From Palsa-744 sp036498265 (GTDB taxonomy: Bacteria > Actinomycetota > Thermoleophilia > Solirubrobacterales > Solirubrobacteraceae), in the NCBI GenBank assembly GCA_036498265.1, contig DASYFT010000030.1, positions 62,001 to 126,000 of the forward strand: 64,000 nt of DNA, in the 5' to 3' direction. A program made the translations under genes and the position numbers. This document shows positions 54,560-62,069 of the stretch, piece after piece; position 1 is the first letter of the stretch, and every line of letters begins with the position of its first letter. Under the pieces are notes generated by a model. That model did no database searches. It saw only the letters and a list, made by a program, of their open reading frames with translations, and was not told the origin of the DNA.

Positions 54560-56191
54560 ATGGACCAGGAGGTCGCCAAGACCCTCGGCGAGCTCGAGCG
54601 CAAGCTGATCGAGCTCGAGCAGGCGCTGGGCGCCCTCGGCCGTGACGATTCACGCGGGTCGCCGCCGTCGGCTCCGCGCAACTCCGCCGGGACATCGGCC
54701 ACCGAGCCGCCCGCGCCCCAGGCCACGTCCGCGGACGCAGGCCAGAGCCGCGGTCGCATCGTCGATGAGACGGCCGAGCGCGAACCCTCGGCTCCGGGCG
54801 GCCCACTCGAGCGCGAGCCTGCGCCTCCCAGGGGCCCACTCGAGCGCGAGCCGGCGTGGGCGGGCGGCCAGATCCAGAGCGAGCCCGTATCCGCGGCCGG
54901 CACGCCTGTGCGCGAGACCCCCCCAGAGGCGGCAGGCCGGCAGCCCGCGCCGGCGATCGGGCCCGTGCCCCCCACCACGGCCGAGCTGCTGCGGTTCCGC
55001 GAGCGGCTGGAGCAGGCGGCGCGCGAGCTCACCCACGACTACGACGAGCTGCTCGGACGCCTAAGCTTCTCGACTGTGCCAGCGACCAGTGGCTCCACAA
55101 CGACCGGCGGCCCCACGATCTCCTTCGCGCGCGGAGCCCCGTCGCTGGACATCGTGGACGTGGACGGCCTCAGGGACGCCGCCGTGCGGGCGTTCGAGAG
55201 CGACCCGGCCGGAACGACGGCATACGGCACGGCGGTCGGCTATCCCCGCCTGCGCAGCTGGATCGCCGACAAGCACGGCGTCGAGCCGGAGCGCGTGCTG
55301 GTGACGAACGGGTCGATGCAGGCTGACGCGTTCCTGTTCGAGCACCTGATCAGCCCTGGCGACGAGGTTGTCGTGGAGCGCCCCTCCTACGACCGCACTC
55401 TGCTCTCGCTGCGCCAGCGCGGCGCGCGGCTACACGCCGTGGAGCTGCAGCCGGACGGCATCGACACGGGCCTGCTGATGCGCCTGCTGGACGGCGGCTC
55501 ACGGGCGCGGCCCAAGCTGGCGCACATAATCCCCAACTTCCAGAACCCGGCCGGCTACACGCTCTCGCTGGACAAGCGCCGCGCGCTGCTCGAGCTCGCG
55601 CGCGAGCACGACTTCGTGATCTTCGAGGACGACCCCTACGTCGAGCTTCGCTTCAGCGGCGAGCCGCTGCCGACGATGCTCTCGATGGACCCCGAGCGGG
55701 TGGTGTACGCATCGTCGTTCTCCAAGACGATCTGCCCGGGCAGCCGCGTCGGCTACCTGGTCGGGCCGCCGGACCTGATCGGGGCGATTGCCCAGCTGGC
55801 CACCAACACCTACATATCGCCCAACATGGTGGCGCAGTCGATCGTCTACGAGTTCTGCGCATCGGGCGCCATCGATCGCTCGATCGAGACGGTCAAGGCG
55901 GCCCTGGCCGACCGGGCGGCGACGCTCGCGAGCTCGCTGCGCAGCGAGCTGCCGGAGGCCCAGTTCGTGCCGCCGCAGGGCGGCTACTTCATGTGGGTGA
56001 CGCTTCCCCCGGGCACCGACGTGGCAGCCCTCCACCACGCGGCGGCCGAACGCGGCGTGTCCTTCGTCAAGGGCACCGACTTCGTGCTCGACGGCGGCGA
56101 GAACACCCTTCGCCTGGCCTACTCCGGTGTCACGCCGGAGCAGATCGAAACCGGCGTGGCGCGCCTCGCCGAAGCCTACCGCTCGCTCTGA
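54560..56191 (+). CDS. PLP aminotransferase (class I/II, fold-type I) with ~150-residue N-terminal extension
   Basis: 543 residues. Residues ~165-543 are a 2-aminoadipate/valine-pyruvate-type aminotransferase: ISFARGAPSLDIVDVDGLRDA, TTAYGTAVGYPRLRSWIADKHG, VLVTNGSMQADAF, IIPNFQNPAGYTLS, VIFEDDPYVELRFSGEPLPTM, the Schiff-base Lys in YASSFSKTICPGSRVGYLVG, and NTLRLAYSG with the carboxylate Arg. There is no GntR HTH domain. The N-terminal extension starts with a coiled-coil-like helix (VAKTLGELERKLIELEQALGAL), then a Pro/Glu/Ala disordered region with a short repeat (G-P-L-E-R-E-P twice, and a degenerate third), and a second helix before the catalytic part. That extension is unusual for the family and may mediate oligomerisation. 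Confidence 0.87.
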   Translation: MDQEVAKTLGELERKLIELEQALGALGRDDSRGSPPSAPRNSAGTSATEPPAPQATSADAGQSRGRIVDETAEREPSAPGGPLEREPAPPRGPLEREPAWAGGQIQSEPVSAAGTPVRETPPEAAGRQPAPAIGPVPPTTAELLRFRERLEQAARELTHDYDELLGRLSFSTVPATSGSTTTGGPTISFARGAPSLDIVDVDGLRDAAVRAFESDPAGTTAYGTAVGYPRLRSWIADKHGVEPERVLVTNGSMQADAFLFEHLISPGDEVVVERPSYDRTLLSLRQRGARLHAVELQPDGIDTGLLMRLLDGGSRARPKLAHIIPNFQNPAGYTLSLDKRRALLELAREHDFVIFEDDPYVELRFSGEPLPTMLSMDPERVVYASSFSKTICPGSRVGYLVGPPDLIGAIAQLATNTYISPNMVAQSIVYEFCASGAIDRSIETVKAALADRAATLASSLRSELPEAQFVPPQGGYFMWVTLPPGTDVAALHHAAAERGVSFVKGTDFVLDGGENTLRLAYSGVTPEQIETGVARLAEAYRSL

Positions 56192-56210
56192 CCGGGGCCG
56201 CAGCTCGGGG

Positions 56211-56933
56211 CTAGCGCCCGTAGCGCTGGCCGAGCACGAGTCGCTCGGGCAGCGCGGTGCGCGGCGGCGGCGACGGCTTGGCTATGACCGAGACCGTCTC
56301 CGCGACGCTCGTCGTGAGAGGCATGCGGCGGCCACCAGCACCCTCGAGGACGACCTCCTCGTCGTCGCGATCCGCCACCAGGGCCTCCATCCCCGGCTCG
56401 ATCCCGGACAGCTTGAGGTAGCGCAGGAGGTCCTCGGCCTCGTTCTCGAAGCGCAACACGCGCACCGAGGCCCCCACCTCGACATCGGCGAGCGGGACGC
56501 CGGCCAGGCGGGCGCCCGCGACGATCGGGTGCCCATGTGGGCAGGTCTTGGCGTCGCCGATCGCGGCCAGCATGCGTTCCTCGAGCACCGGTGACATGGC
56601 GTGCTCGAGGCGCTCGGCCTCCTCGTGGACCTCGTCCCACGGCACGCCCAGCACATCGGTGAGGAACCGCTCGATCAGGCGGTGGCGGCGCACTATTCCC
56701 TCGGCGTAGTCGGCGCCGCTGTCTGTGAACGTGATCGAGCGGTCGGGGGCCCGCCTGATGTAGCCGTCGCGCTCCAGGCGGCCGATCATCTCGTGGACGG
56801 TGGGCGCGGAGAGCTGCATCGCCCGTGAGACGTTGGCGCCGGTCATCGGCAGCCCCGCCTCCTGGAGCCAGAACAGGCTCTGGAGGTACTCCTCCTCGGC
56901 GACCGTCGCCGCCGTGCCACTGTCGCCGTTCAC
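56211..56933 (-). CDS. DtxR/IdeR-family metal-dependent transcriptional regulator
   Basis: A 240-residue regulator. An N-terminal winged helix (EYLQSLFWLQEAGLPMTGANVSRAM, SAPTVHEMIGRLERDGYIRR) is followed by the dimer and metal domain (RRHRLIERFLTDVLGVPWDEVHEEAERLEHAMS) and CPHGHPIVAG, the Cys/His strand typical of IdeR/DtxR. A C-terminal FeoA/SH3-like domain follows (ADVEVGASVRVLRFENEAEDLL). It should bind Fe(II) or Mn(II) and repress uptake genes. GTG 56933 follows a TAGCAT box by 7 nt. The extra N-terminal ~13 residues and the Pro-rich C-terminus are variable. Its regulon cannot be seen here. Confidence 0.93.
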   Translation of the reverse strand: MNGDSGTAATVAEEEYLQSLFWLQEAGLPMTGANVSRAMQLSAPTVHEMIGRLERDGYIRRAPDRSITFTDSGADYAEGIVRRHRLIERFLTDVLGVPWDEVHEEAERLEHAMSPVLEERMLAAIGDAKTCPHGHPIVAGARLAGVPLADVEVGASVRVLRFENEAEDLLRYLKLSGIEPGMEALVADRDDEEVVLEGAGGRRMPLTTSVAETVSVIAKPSPPPRTALPERLVLGQRYGR

Positions 56934-56940
56934 ACGGTTG

Positions 56941-56946
56941 ATGCTA
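56941..56946 (-). promoter_or_regulatory. -10 box TAGCAT, dtxR-family gene
   Basis: The minus-strand TAGCAT ends 7 nt before GTG 56933. Confidence 0.45.
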
Positions 56947-56954
56947 GTCGACGG

Positions 56955-57914
56955 TCAGCGCGAGAGCTGGTCGTATGTGCACTCGCGCGGCGGCTTGTCC
57001 TCGCGCCAGCGGCGCAGCTTGGCACCATGCCGGATGCGACCGGCGGAGACGTGGTCGAAGTCGATCTCCACGACGAGCTCGGGGCGCAGCGCCACCCACT
57101 CGAGGTCCTTGCCGGCGCTCCAGCGGCTGGGGTCCGCGGATCCGCGCTCGCCCGACTCATACGGCGCGAGGAAGCCCACCAGCCGGCGCTTCTCGGCGGC
57201 CGAGAGGCCGGAGCAGTGGCCGACAACACGCAGCTCCTCGCCGTCGTAGAGGCCGAGGATGAGCGCCCCGACGGTGCCGGGCGCCTTGCCGGGTCGCCAG
57301 CCGACGACGACCGCGTCGATCGTCCGCACCCGCTTGACCTTCACCATGCCACGGCGCTCGCCGGGACGGTAGGGGGCGGAGCGTTCCTTGGCGATGGCGC
57401 CCTCGGCGTGCTCGAGCCACGGCGCGGCGTCCTGCGCCCGGTCCACGGTCTGCATCAGCTCGACGGGCGCCGCGGCGAAGCCGTCGGAGGCCAGCAGCCG
57501 CTCCAGCGCGGCGCGGCGCTCCGAGAAGGGACGCTCCAGCAGCGACTCGTCGTCGAGCGCGAGCAGGTCGAAGGCGACGTAGACGGCCGGCGTCTCACCG
57601 GCGAGGCGTTCGATCCGCGACTGCGCCGGGTGGATGCGCTGGCCGAGCGCGTCGAAGTCCTCGTGGCCGGCGCCGTCACGCACCACGATCTCCCCGTCGA
57701 TCACGTAGCGGCCGGGCGGCAGGGTCAGCTCGGGGAAGTAGCGGCCCAGCGGCCTGCCGTTGCGCGACTGCAGGAAGATCTCATCGCCGTCGACGAACGC
57801 CAGGCAGCGGAAACCGTCGAGCTTGATCTCATAGCAGTAGTCCTCACCGGTCGGCAGGTCCTTGCGTGAAAGGGCCAGCTGTGGCTTTACCGTGGGGGTC
57901 AGGGCGAGCGTCAC
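56955..57914 (-). CDS. ATP-dependent DNA ligase, LigD ligase-domain type
   Basis: A 319-residue ligase. The nucleotidyltransferase motif I, with the adenylated Lys, is in YCYEIKLDGFRCLAFV. Then RYVIDGEIVVRD (motif III), AFDLLALDD and AEGAIAKERSAPYRPGERRGMVKVKR (motifs IV and V) follow, and the OB domain has VVVGWRPGKAPGTVGALILGLYD and RPELVVEIDFDHVS. It seals double-strand breaks in non-homologous end joining. Start GTG 57914 overlaps the stop of the polymerase gene by 4 nt (GTGA), so the two LigD activities are made as separate coupled proteins. No Ku gene is in the window. Confidence 0.93.
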   Translation of the reverse strand: MTLALTPTVKPQLALSRKDLPTGEDYCYEIKLDGFRCLAFVDGDEIFLQSRNGRPLGRYFPELTLPPGRYVIDGEIVVRDGAGHEDFDALGQRIHPAQSRIERLAGETPAVYVAFDLLALDDESLLERPFSERRAALERLLASDGFAAAPVELMQTVDRAQDAAPWLEHAEGAIAKERSAPYRPGERRGMVKVKRVRTIDAVVVGWRPGKAPGTVGALILGLYDGEELRVVGHCSGLSAAEKRRLVGFLAPYESGERGSADPSRWSAGKDLEWVALRPELVVEIDFDHVSAGRIRHGAKLRRWREDKPPRECTYDQLSR

Positions 57915-58939
57915 GAGCGCTTCTCGCCGCCCGCCCGTGCCCGGCTCGGCTGCACTCGCGGAGGCTCTCCCTTCTGCTTGCGGAAGTGCGGTGGCCAGGG
58001 CGCGTCGCCGAGCCCGTCGCGCTCGTCGCGCGCTGCCAGCTCCAGCAGGCCGTCGAGGCTGCCGGCGTGCTCGTCGATCTCCGCCGAGGGATCTCCGCGC
58101 TCCCGCAGCCGCTCCGGCACGGTGCGCATGTTGAGCTCCGATGGCTCGACGTCGGCGACCTCGTCCCACTCCAGCGCGCACGACACGCGCGCGTCCGGCG
58201 TGGCCCGCACGGAGTAGGCGGAGGCCACGGTGCGGTCGCGGGCGTTCTGGTTGTAGTCGATGAAGACGCCCTGCCGTTCCTCCTTCCACCAGCGGCTCGT
58301 CGCGCGGCCGGGCATCCGCCGCTCGACCTCGCGGGCCAGCGCCAGCGCGGCGCGGCGCACTTCTTCGAAGCTCTGCTCCGGGACGAGACGGACGTAGACG
58401 TGCACGCCGCGCGAGCCGGAGGTCTTGGGGAAGCCGCGCAGGCCGTGCTCCTCCAGCACCTCGCGCACCGAGAGCGCCACCTGGCGCACCTCGGAGAACG
58501 GCACTCCGGGGCAGGGATCGAGGTCCACCCGAAGCTCGTCCGGATGGTCGAGATCGGACCGGCGCACCGGCCACGGGTTCCAGTCGATCACGCCGAGGTT
58601 GACGCCCCAGACCAGATGGGCGGCGTCATTGGGCACGAGCTCCCGAGCGTGGCGGCCGCTGGGGAAGGTGACGGTGGCCGTCTGCAACCACTCCGGGGCG
58701 CTGTCGGGGACGCGCTTCTGGAAGAAGGGCTTGCCTTCGACACCGTCCACCCACCGCTTCATGACGGTCGGGCGATCCCGCAGGTGACGCACGACGGCCT
58801 CGTCGCACTCGAGGTAGTAGTTGACGAGGTCCATCTTCGTCAGCTTGGCCTCGGGGAAGAACAGCTTGCCGGGATTGCTCACGCGCAGCTCGTGCCCGCA
58901 GACCTCGACGACGACGTGCTCCCCCTTCTGGGCGGCCAT
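57911..58939 (-). CDS. LigD-type DNA polymerase/primase domain protein
   Basis: A 342-residue archaeo-eukaryotic primase-superfamily protein (LigD Pol domain): VCGHELRVSNPGKLFFPEAKLTKMDLVNYYL, RPTVMKRWVDGVEGKPFFQKRVP, then LRVDLDPCPGVPFSEVRQVAL with the D-x-D catalytic pair, KTSGSRGVHVYVRL, and VFIDYNQNARDRTVASAYSVRATPDARVSCALEWDEV. It fills in and extends ends during NHEJ, with a preference for ribonucleotides in studied homologues. ATG 58939 is used. It is co-transcribed with the ligase gene, and no nuclease (PE) domain is seen on either. It is divergent from the glycerate-kinase-like gene. Confidence 0.92.
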   Translation of the reverse strand: MAAQKGEHVVVEVCGHELRVSNPGKLFFPEAKLTKMDLVNYYLECDEAVVRHLRDRPTVMKRWVDGVEGKPFFQKRVPDSAPEWLQTATVTFPSGRHARELVPNDAAHLVWGVNLGVIDWNPWPVRRSDLDHPDELRVDLDPCPGVPFSEVRQVALSVREVLEEHGLRGFPKTSGSRGVHVYVRLVPEQSFEEVRRAALALAREVERRMPGRATSRWWKEERQGVFIDYNQNARDRTVASAYSVRATPDARVSCALEWDEVADVEPSELNMRTVPERLRERGDPSAEIDEHAGSLDGLLELAARDERDGLGDAPWPPHFRKQKGEPPRVQPSRARAGGEKRS

Positions 58940-58945
58940 TGATGG

Positions 58946-58950
58946 AAGGA
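58946..58950 (+). promoter_or_regulatory. Shine-Dalgarno AAGGA selecting GTG 58960
   Basis: AAGGA lies 9 nt before GTG 58960. An upstream in-frame ATG at 58942 would put the start 2 nt from the divergent ligase-operon ATG and has no ribosome binding site. Confidence 0.5.
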
Positions 58951-58959
58951 TGCCGGATC

Positions 58960-59445
58960 GTGAGCCCCCGCACCGCAGCCACGCCGCGCGCCGCGTCGCG
59001 GAGCTCCCGCGGCGCCGCGATTCCGCAGACGCTGCTGGTGGCCGCCGGCGAGCTCGGCGGTCTCTCGGCCGCTCGCGTCGCCGGCGCAATCGGCCGCGGG
59101 CTGCGCGCCGGCGGGCGGCCCGAGCCCGACCTCTGCCCGATCGCCACGCACTGCGCGGAGGAGGTTCCGGAGGTGCTCTCGACGCTCGGCTTCGACGCCC
59201 GCATGCTGCGCGCCCGGGCGGTGATCGTCGCCGACGCCCACCTCCAGGAGCGCACGCTGGCGGGCAGCGTGACGTTCGAGATCGCCACCCGAGCGCGCCA
59301 GCGCGGCGTGCCCGCCTACGCGGTGACCGCGGCGAACGACCTCAACGCGTTCGACGCCCGCATCCTCGACCTCCAGCTGATCGTCCAGGCGAACAGCGTC
59401 CGCGCGCTCGTGGCCGCCGGCAGGGAGCTCGCCGCCGTGGCCTGA
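58960..59445 (+). CDS. Short glycerate-kinase-like protein
   Basis: 161 residues. PEPDLCPIATHCAEEVPEVLSTLGFDARMLRARAVIVADAHLQERTLAGSVTFEIATRARQRGVPAYAVTA follows the pattern of the C-terminal part of family-1 glycerate kinases (usually L-G-F-D-x2-L-x-x-A-D-L-V-I-T-G-E-G-R-L-D-x-Q-T-L-x-G-K). The G-E-G-R-L-D motif reads A-D-A-H-L-Q, and the large N-terminal domain is missing. Full enzymes have about 370-400 residues, so this is a truncated or reduced homologue without obvious kinase chemistry. It is possibly a regulatory or NAD-binding-like remnant. The start is decided by AAGGA before GTG 58960. Confidence 0.65.
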   Translation: MSPRTAATPRAASRSSRGAAIPQTLLVAAGELGGLSAARVAGAIGRGLRAGGRPEPDLCPIATHCAEEVPEVLSTLGFDARMLRARAVIVADAHLQERTLAGSVTFEIATRARQRGVPAYAVTAANDLNAFDARILDLQLIVQANSVRALVAAGRELAAVA

Positions 59446-59467
59446 GCCCCGCGGCGCTCAAACTCAG

Positions 59468-60700
59468 TCACAGGAAGCACTGCCCCTCGCCGCGGTAGGT
59501 GGGGAGCTCGTCCACCACGTCATCGCCTTCGATCACGTGCAGGCTCGCAAAGCGCTCGCACAGCTCACCCGCCTTGGCGTGTCGCAGATACACGCGGTCA
59601 CCCACGGCGAGCGCGTCGGCAACCTCTCCGAGCAGTGGCGTCTGCACCTCTCCGGCGCCCTCCTGACGGTCCAGCCGCAGGCCGCTCGGGAGGTGCGGTT
59701 GCGGAAGTCGAGCGCCGTCGCCCGGCCCCGACGCGAGGTAGCCGCCGCCGAGCGCCGTCACGACGCCCGCGCCCGGCCGGCGAACGACCGGGAGTGCGAA
59801 CATCGCGGCCGGCAGGGGTGTGAAGGCCCTGTATGCGTCGAACAGGGTGGGGCCGTAGAGCCCGGAGCCCGCGGCGAGCTCGGTGACGGCGGCCTCGGCG
59901 CTCGTGCGCTCGAGGCTCCCCGTGCCGCCACCGTTGACGAACTCGAGCGCTGGAGCGCCGCGGGCGGCGAGGCGCTCCTGGACGGCGGCCACGGCCTCGG
60001 CCCGCCGCTGTGCGAGCTCGCGGGCCGAGCGCTGCTGCATCAGCCTGATCGCGGCTCCCCGCAGCCGGCGCCCCGGCGGGGTGTCGCCGACACCTGCGAT
60101 CTGCGACTCGTAGGCCATGACGCCCACGAGCCGCAGGCTGCCCCGCTCGAGAATCGCGTCCGCGAGCGCGGCCGCCTGTCGCGGAGTGCGGATGGGAGAG
60201 CGCTTGGCGCCGAGGAGGACGCGTCCCCCGAGGACGCTCCAGCCGGCATCGACCTCGATGCACACGCGCAGATCCGCCTGCGCGGGTGCGACCGCGCGCT
60301 CGATCACGTCGAGCTGCTCCGCGCTGTCGACCATGAGCGTCACCCGCGCGCCGATGCCTTCGCGCGTCTCCATGGCCAGGGAACGGATGGCGTGGGTGTC
60401 GGCGGTCGGGTACGCGACGACGACGTCCTCGGCGCCGTGCCAGGCGAGCCATAGCGCCTCGGGCAGTGTGAAGGCGAGCGTCCCGCCAAAGCCGGCGCGC
60501 GAGAGGATCCGTTCCTGCAGCGTCCTGCAGCGGACCGACTTGCTGGCGAGCCGGATCGGCTTTGAGGCGGCCCTCCGTTCCAGGTCGGCAGCGTTCGCCC
60601 ACAGGGCGTCGAGGTCGACGATCGCGAACGGCGCCTGCAGGCCCGCCGTCGCCCGCTCGAGGCGGGCGTGGGCCTCCTCAGGCCTGGGCGGGCTCGCCAC
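59468..60700 (-). CDS. Alanine-racemase-fold PLP enzyme (amino-acid deaminase/D-threonine-aldolase-like)
   Basis: A 410-residue type III PLP protein. The N-terminal barrel begins PFAIVDLDALWANAADLERRA; the Schiff-base Lys is K54 in IRLASKSVRCRTLQ. CIEVDAGWSVLGG, LVGVMAYESQIAG, EFVNGGGTGSLERT and ELAAGSGLYGPTLFDAYR match the deaminase/aldolase subgroup rather than true alanine racemase. The C-terminal beta domain has ALPVVRRPGAGVVTALGGG and VGDRVYLRHAKAGELCERF, with the His/Cys metal pair of D-threonine-aldolase relatives (H-A-K-A-G-E-L-C). Likely cleavage or deamination of a D-hydroxy amino acid. GTG start; it overlaps the upstream oxidase gene by 23 nt, so the two are co-translated. Confidence 0.87.
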   Translation of the reverse strand: MASPPRPEEAHARLERATAGLQAPFAIVDLDALWANAADLERRAASKPIRLASKSVRCRTLQERILSRAGFGGTLAFTLPEALWLAWHGAEDVVVAYPTADTHAIRSLAMETREGIGARVTLMVDSAEQLDVIERAVAPAQADLRVCIEVDAGWSVLGGRVLLGAKRSPIRTPRQAAALADAILERGSLRLVGVMAYESQIAGVGDTPPGRRLRGAAIRLMQQRSARELAQRRAEAVAAVQERLAARGAPALEFVNGGGTGSLERTSAEAAVTELAAGSGLYGPTLFDAYRAFTPLPAAMFALPVVRRPGAGVVTALGGGYLASGPGDGARLPQPHLPSGLRLDRQEGAGEVQTPLLGEVADALAVGDRVYLRHAKAGELCERFASLHVIEGDDVVDELPTYRGEGQCFL

Positions 60701-62066
60701 TGCTCAGCGGCTCCGTCGAGGCCGGCGGGGTCACGTGCTGCACGGGCCCCAGCACGCGCTCGGTCCAGTCGTTGGAGAAGCGGCCATCGGGGTCGAGCCT
60801 CGAGCGCACCGCCTGGAAGCGATCCCAATCGGGATAGCGCGGGCGCAGCGTCGCGGCCGTCTGGAAGTGGCGCTTGCCCCAGTGAGGACGGCCGCCGAGC
60901 TCGTCCATGATCGCCTCCACCGCACGGAAGTAGGGTTCCCACGTCATGCCGCGATACATGTGCACGGCCACATATCCGCTTGGGCGCGCGACGGCCGTGC
61001 TCAGGAACGCGTCATCGGCGGCGACGGTCCGCACCTCGATCGGGAACGGGACCGCGAAGCCTTCGTGCTCGATCAGCTCCAGCACCCGGCGAACGGCTTC
61101 GACGGTGCGCCCGCGGGGCAGTGCGTACTCCATCTCGGTGAAGCGGACCAGCCTCGGGCTCGCGAAGATGTGGTGGGAGGAGTCGATTCGCTCGGAGTGC
61201 CCCGCCAGGCGGGTGACGAGGCGGTTCAGCTGCGGAATCCGGCCTGGAGAGCGGCGTCCCGCGCGGCAGATCAGCCCGAACGCGTGGTTGGTGAGGAGCA
61301 CGTCGTTGGCGTAGGACCCGAGGCGCCCGCGGGGGCGAGGCTCCTCGTCGGTGCGGTTGTTGGTGCGCGTCAGGGCCAGGTCGGCATGGGGGAACACGAA
61401 GAACTCGAAGTGATCGTTGGCCAGCGAGAGCTGCTCGAAGCGCTCCAGGGTCTCTTCGAGCGGGGCGGGGGCGTCGATGCCGCGGAGGGTGAACGCCGGC
61501 ACGCAGCGGAGCGTCAGCTCGGCGATCGCGCCGAGCGCGCCCAGGCCGACGCGGGCCGCGAGGTACGTCTCCGGGTCTCGCTCCGGCGAGCAGGAGAGCG
61601 TGGACCCGTCTGCCAGGACGAGCGTCAGCTCGCTGACCTGCGCCGAGATGTTGCGCAGCGCGGCGCCCGTCCCGTGCGTCGCCGTCGAGATGGCGCCGGA
61701 GATCGTCTGCGCGTCGACGTCGCCGAGGTTCTCCAGCGCCAGCCCGTGCGCGATGAGCTGCCTGCTGAGCTCCCGGATCGTGATGCCGCCCTGCACGCGC
61801 ACGAGCCCGGCGGAGCGGTCGACGTCGAGGAGGCCCGCCAGGCGGCTCAGTGACAGCATCGCCCCCTCGGTGAGGGCGATGTCGCTGAAGGAGTGTCCGG
61901 CGCCGGCCACCCGGACGCGCAGGCCGGCGCCCCCGGCCTCCTGCACGGCCGCCTGGAGCTCCTCCATCGAGGCGGGCGCGCGAACGTGGACGGGAGCGCA
62001 GCGCTCATCGCCCGCCCAGTTGCGCCACCGTGTGGCGCGCCGGTGTCTATCGCTAGGCTCGCGCAT
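60678..62066 (-). CDS. FAD-linked sugar-lactone oxidase (D-arabinono-1,4-lactone oxidase family)
   Basis: A 462-residue VAO-family flavoprotein: RWRNWAGDERCAPVHVRAPASMEELQAAV, then VAGAGHSFSDIALTEGAMLSL with the covalent-flavin-type His, LENLGDVDAQTISGAISTATHGTG and GALGAIAELTLRCVPAF. The ALO C-terminal domain ends GGRPHWGKRHFQTA, a diagnostic H-W-x-K motif. It oxidises a sugar-1,4-lactone or alditol, reducing oxygen or another acceptor. It overlaps the downstream PLP gene by 23 nt. The ATG (62064-62066) is 3 nt from the ATG of divergent gpsA. A minus-strand TAGGCT (62083-62088), inside gpsA, ends 16 nt before the ATG. Confidence 0.9.
   Translation of the reverse strand: MREPSDRHRRATRWRNWAGDERCAPVHVRAPASMEELQAAVQEAGGAGLRVRVAGAGHSFSDIALTEGAMLSLSRLAGLLDVDRSAGLVRVQGGITIRELSRQLIAHGLALENLGDVDAQTISGAISTATHGTGAALRNISAQVSELTLVLADGSTLSCSPERDPETYLAARVGLGALGAIAELTLRCVPAFTLRGIDAPAPLEETLERFEQLSLANDHFEFFVFPHADLALTRTNNRTDEEPRPRGRLGSYANDVLLTNHAFGLICRAGRRSPGRIPQLNRLVTRLAGHSERIDSSHHIFASPRLVRFTEMEYALPRGRTVEAVRRVLELIEHEGFAVPFPIEVRTVAADDAFLSTAVARPSGYVAVHMYRGMTWEPYFRAVEAIMDELGGRPHWGKRHFQTAATLRPRYPDWDRFQAVRSRLDPDGRFSNDWTERVLGPVQHVTPPASTEPLSSGEPAQA
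62054..62059 (+). promoter_or_regulatory. -10 box TAGGCT for gpsA, inside the divergent oxidase gene
   Basis: TAGGCT ends 10 nt before ATG 62070 and lies in the first codons of the minus-strand oxidase gene. Confidence 0.45.
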
Positions 62067-62069
62067 CAG

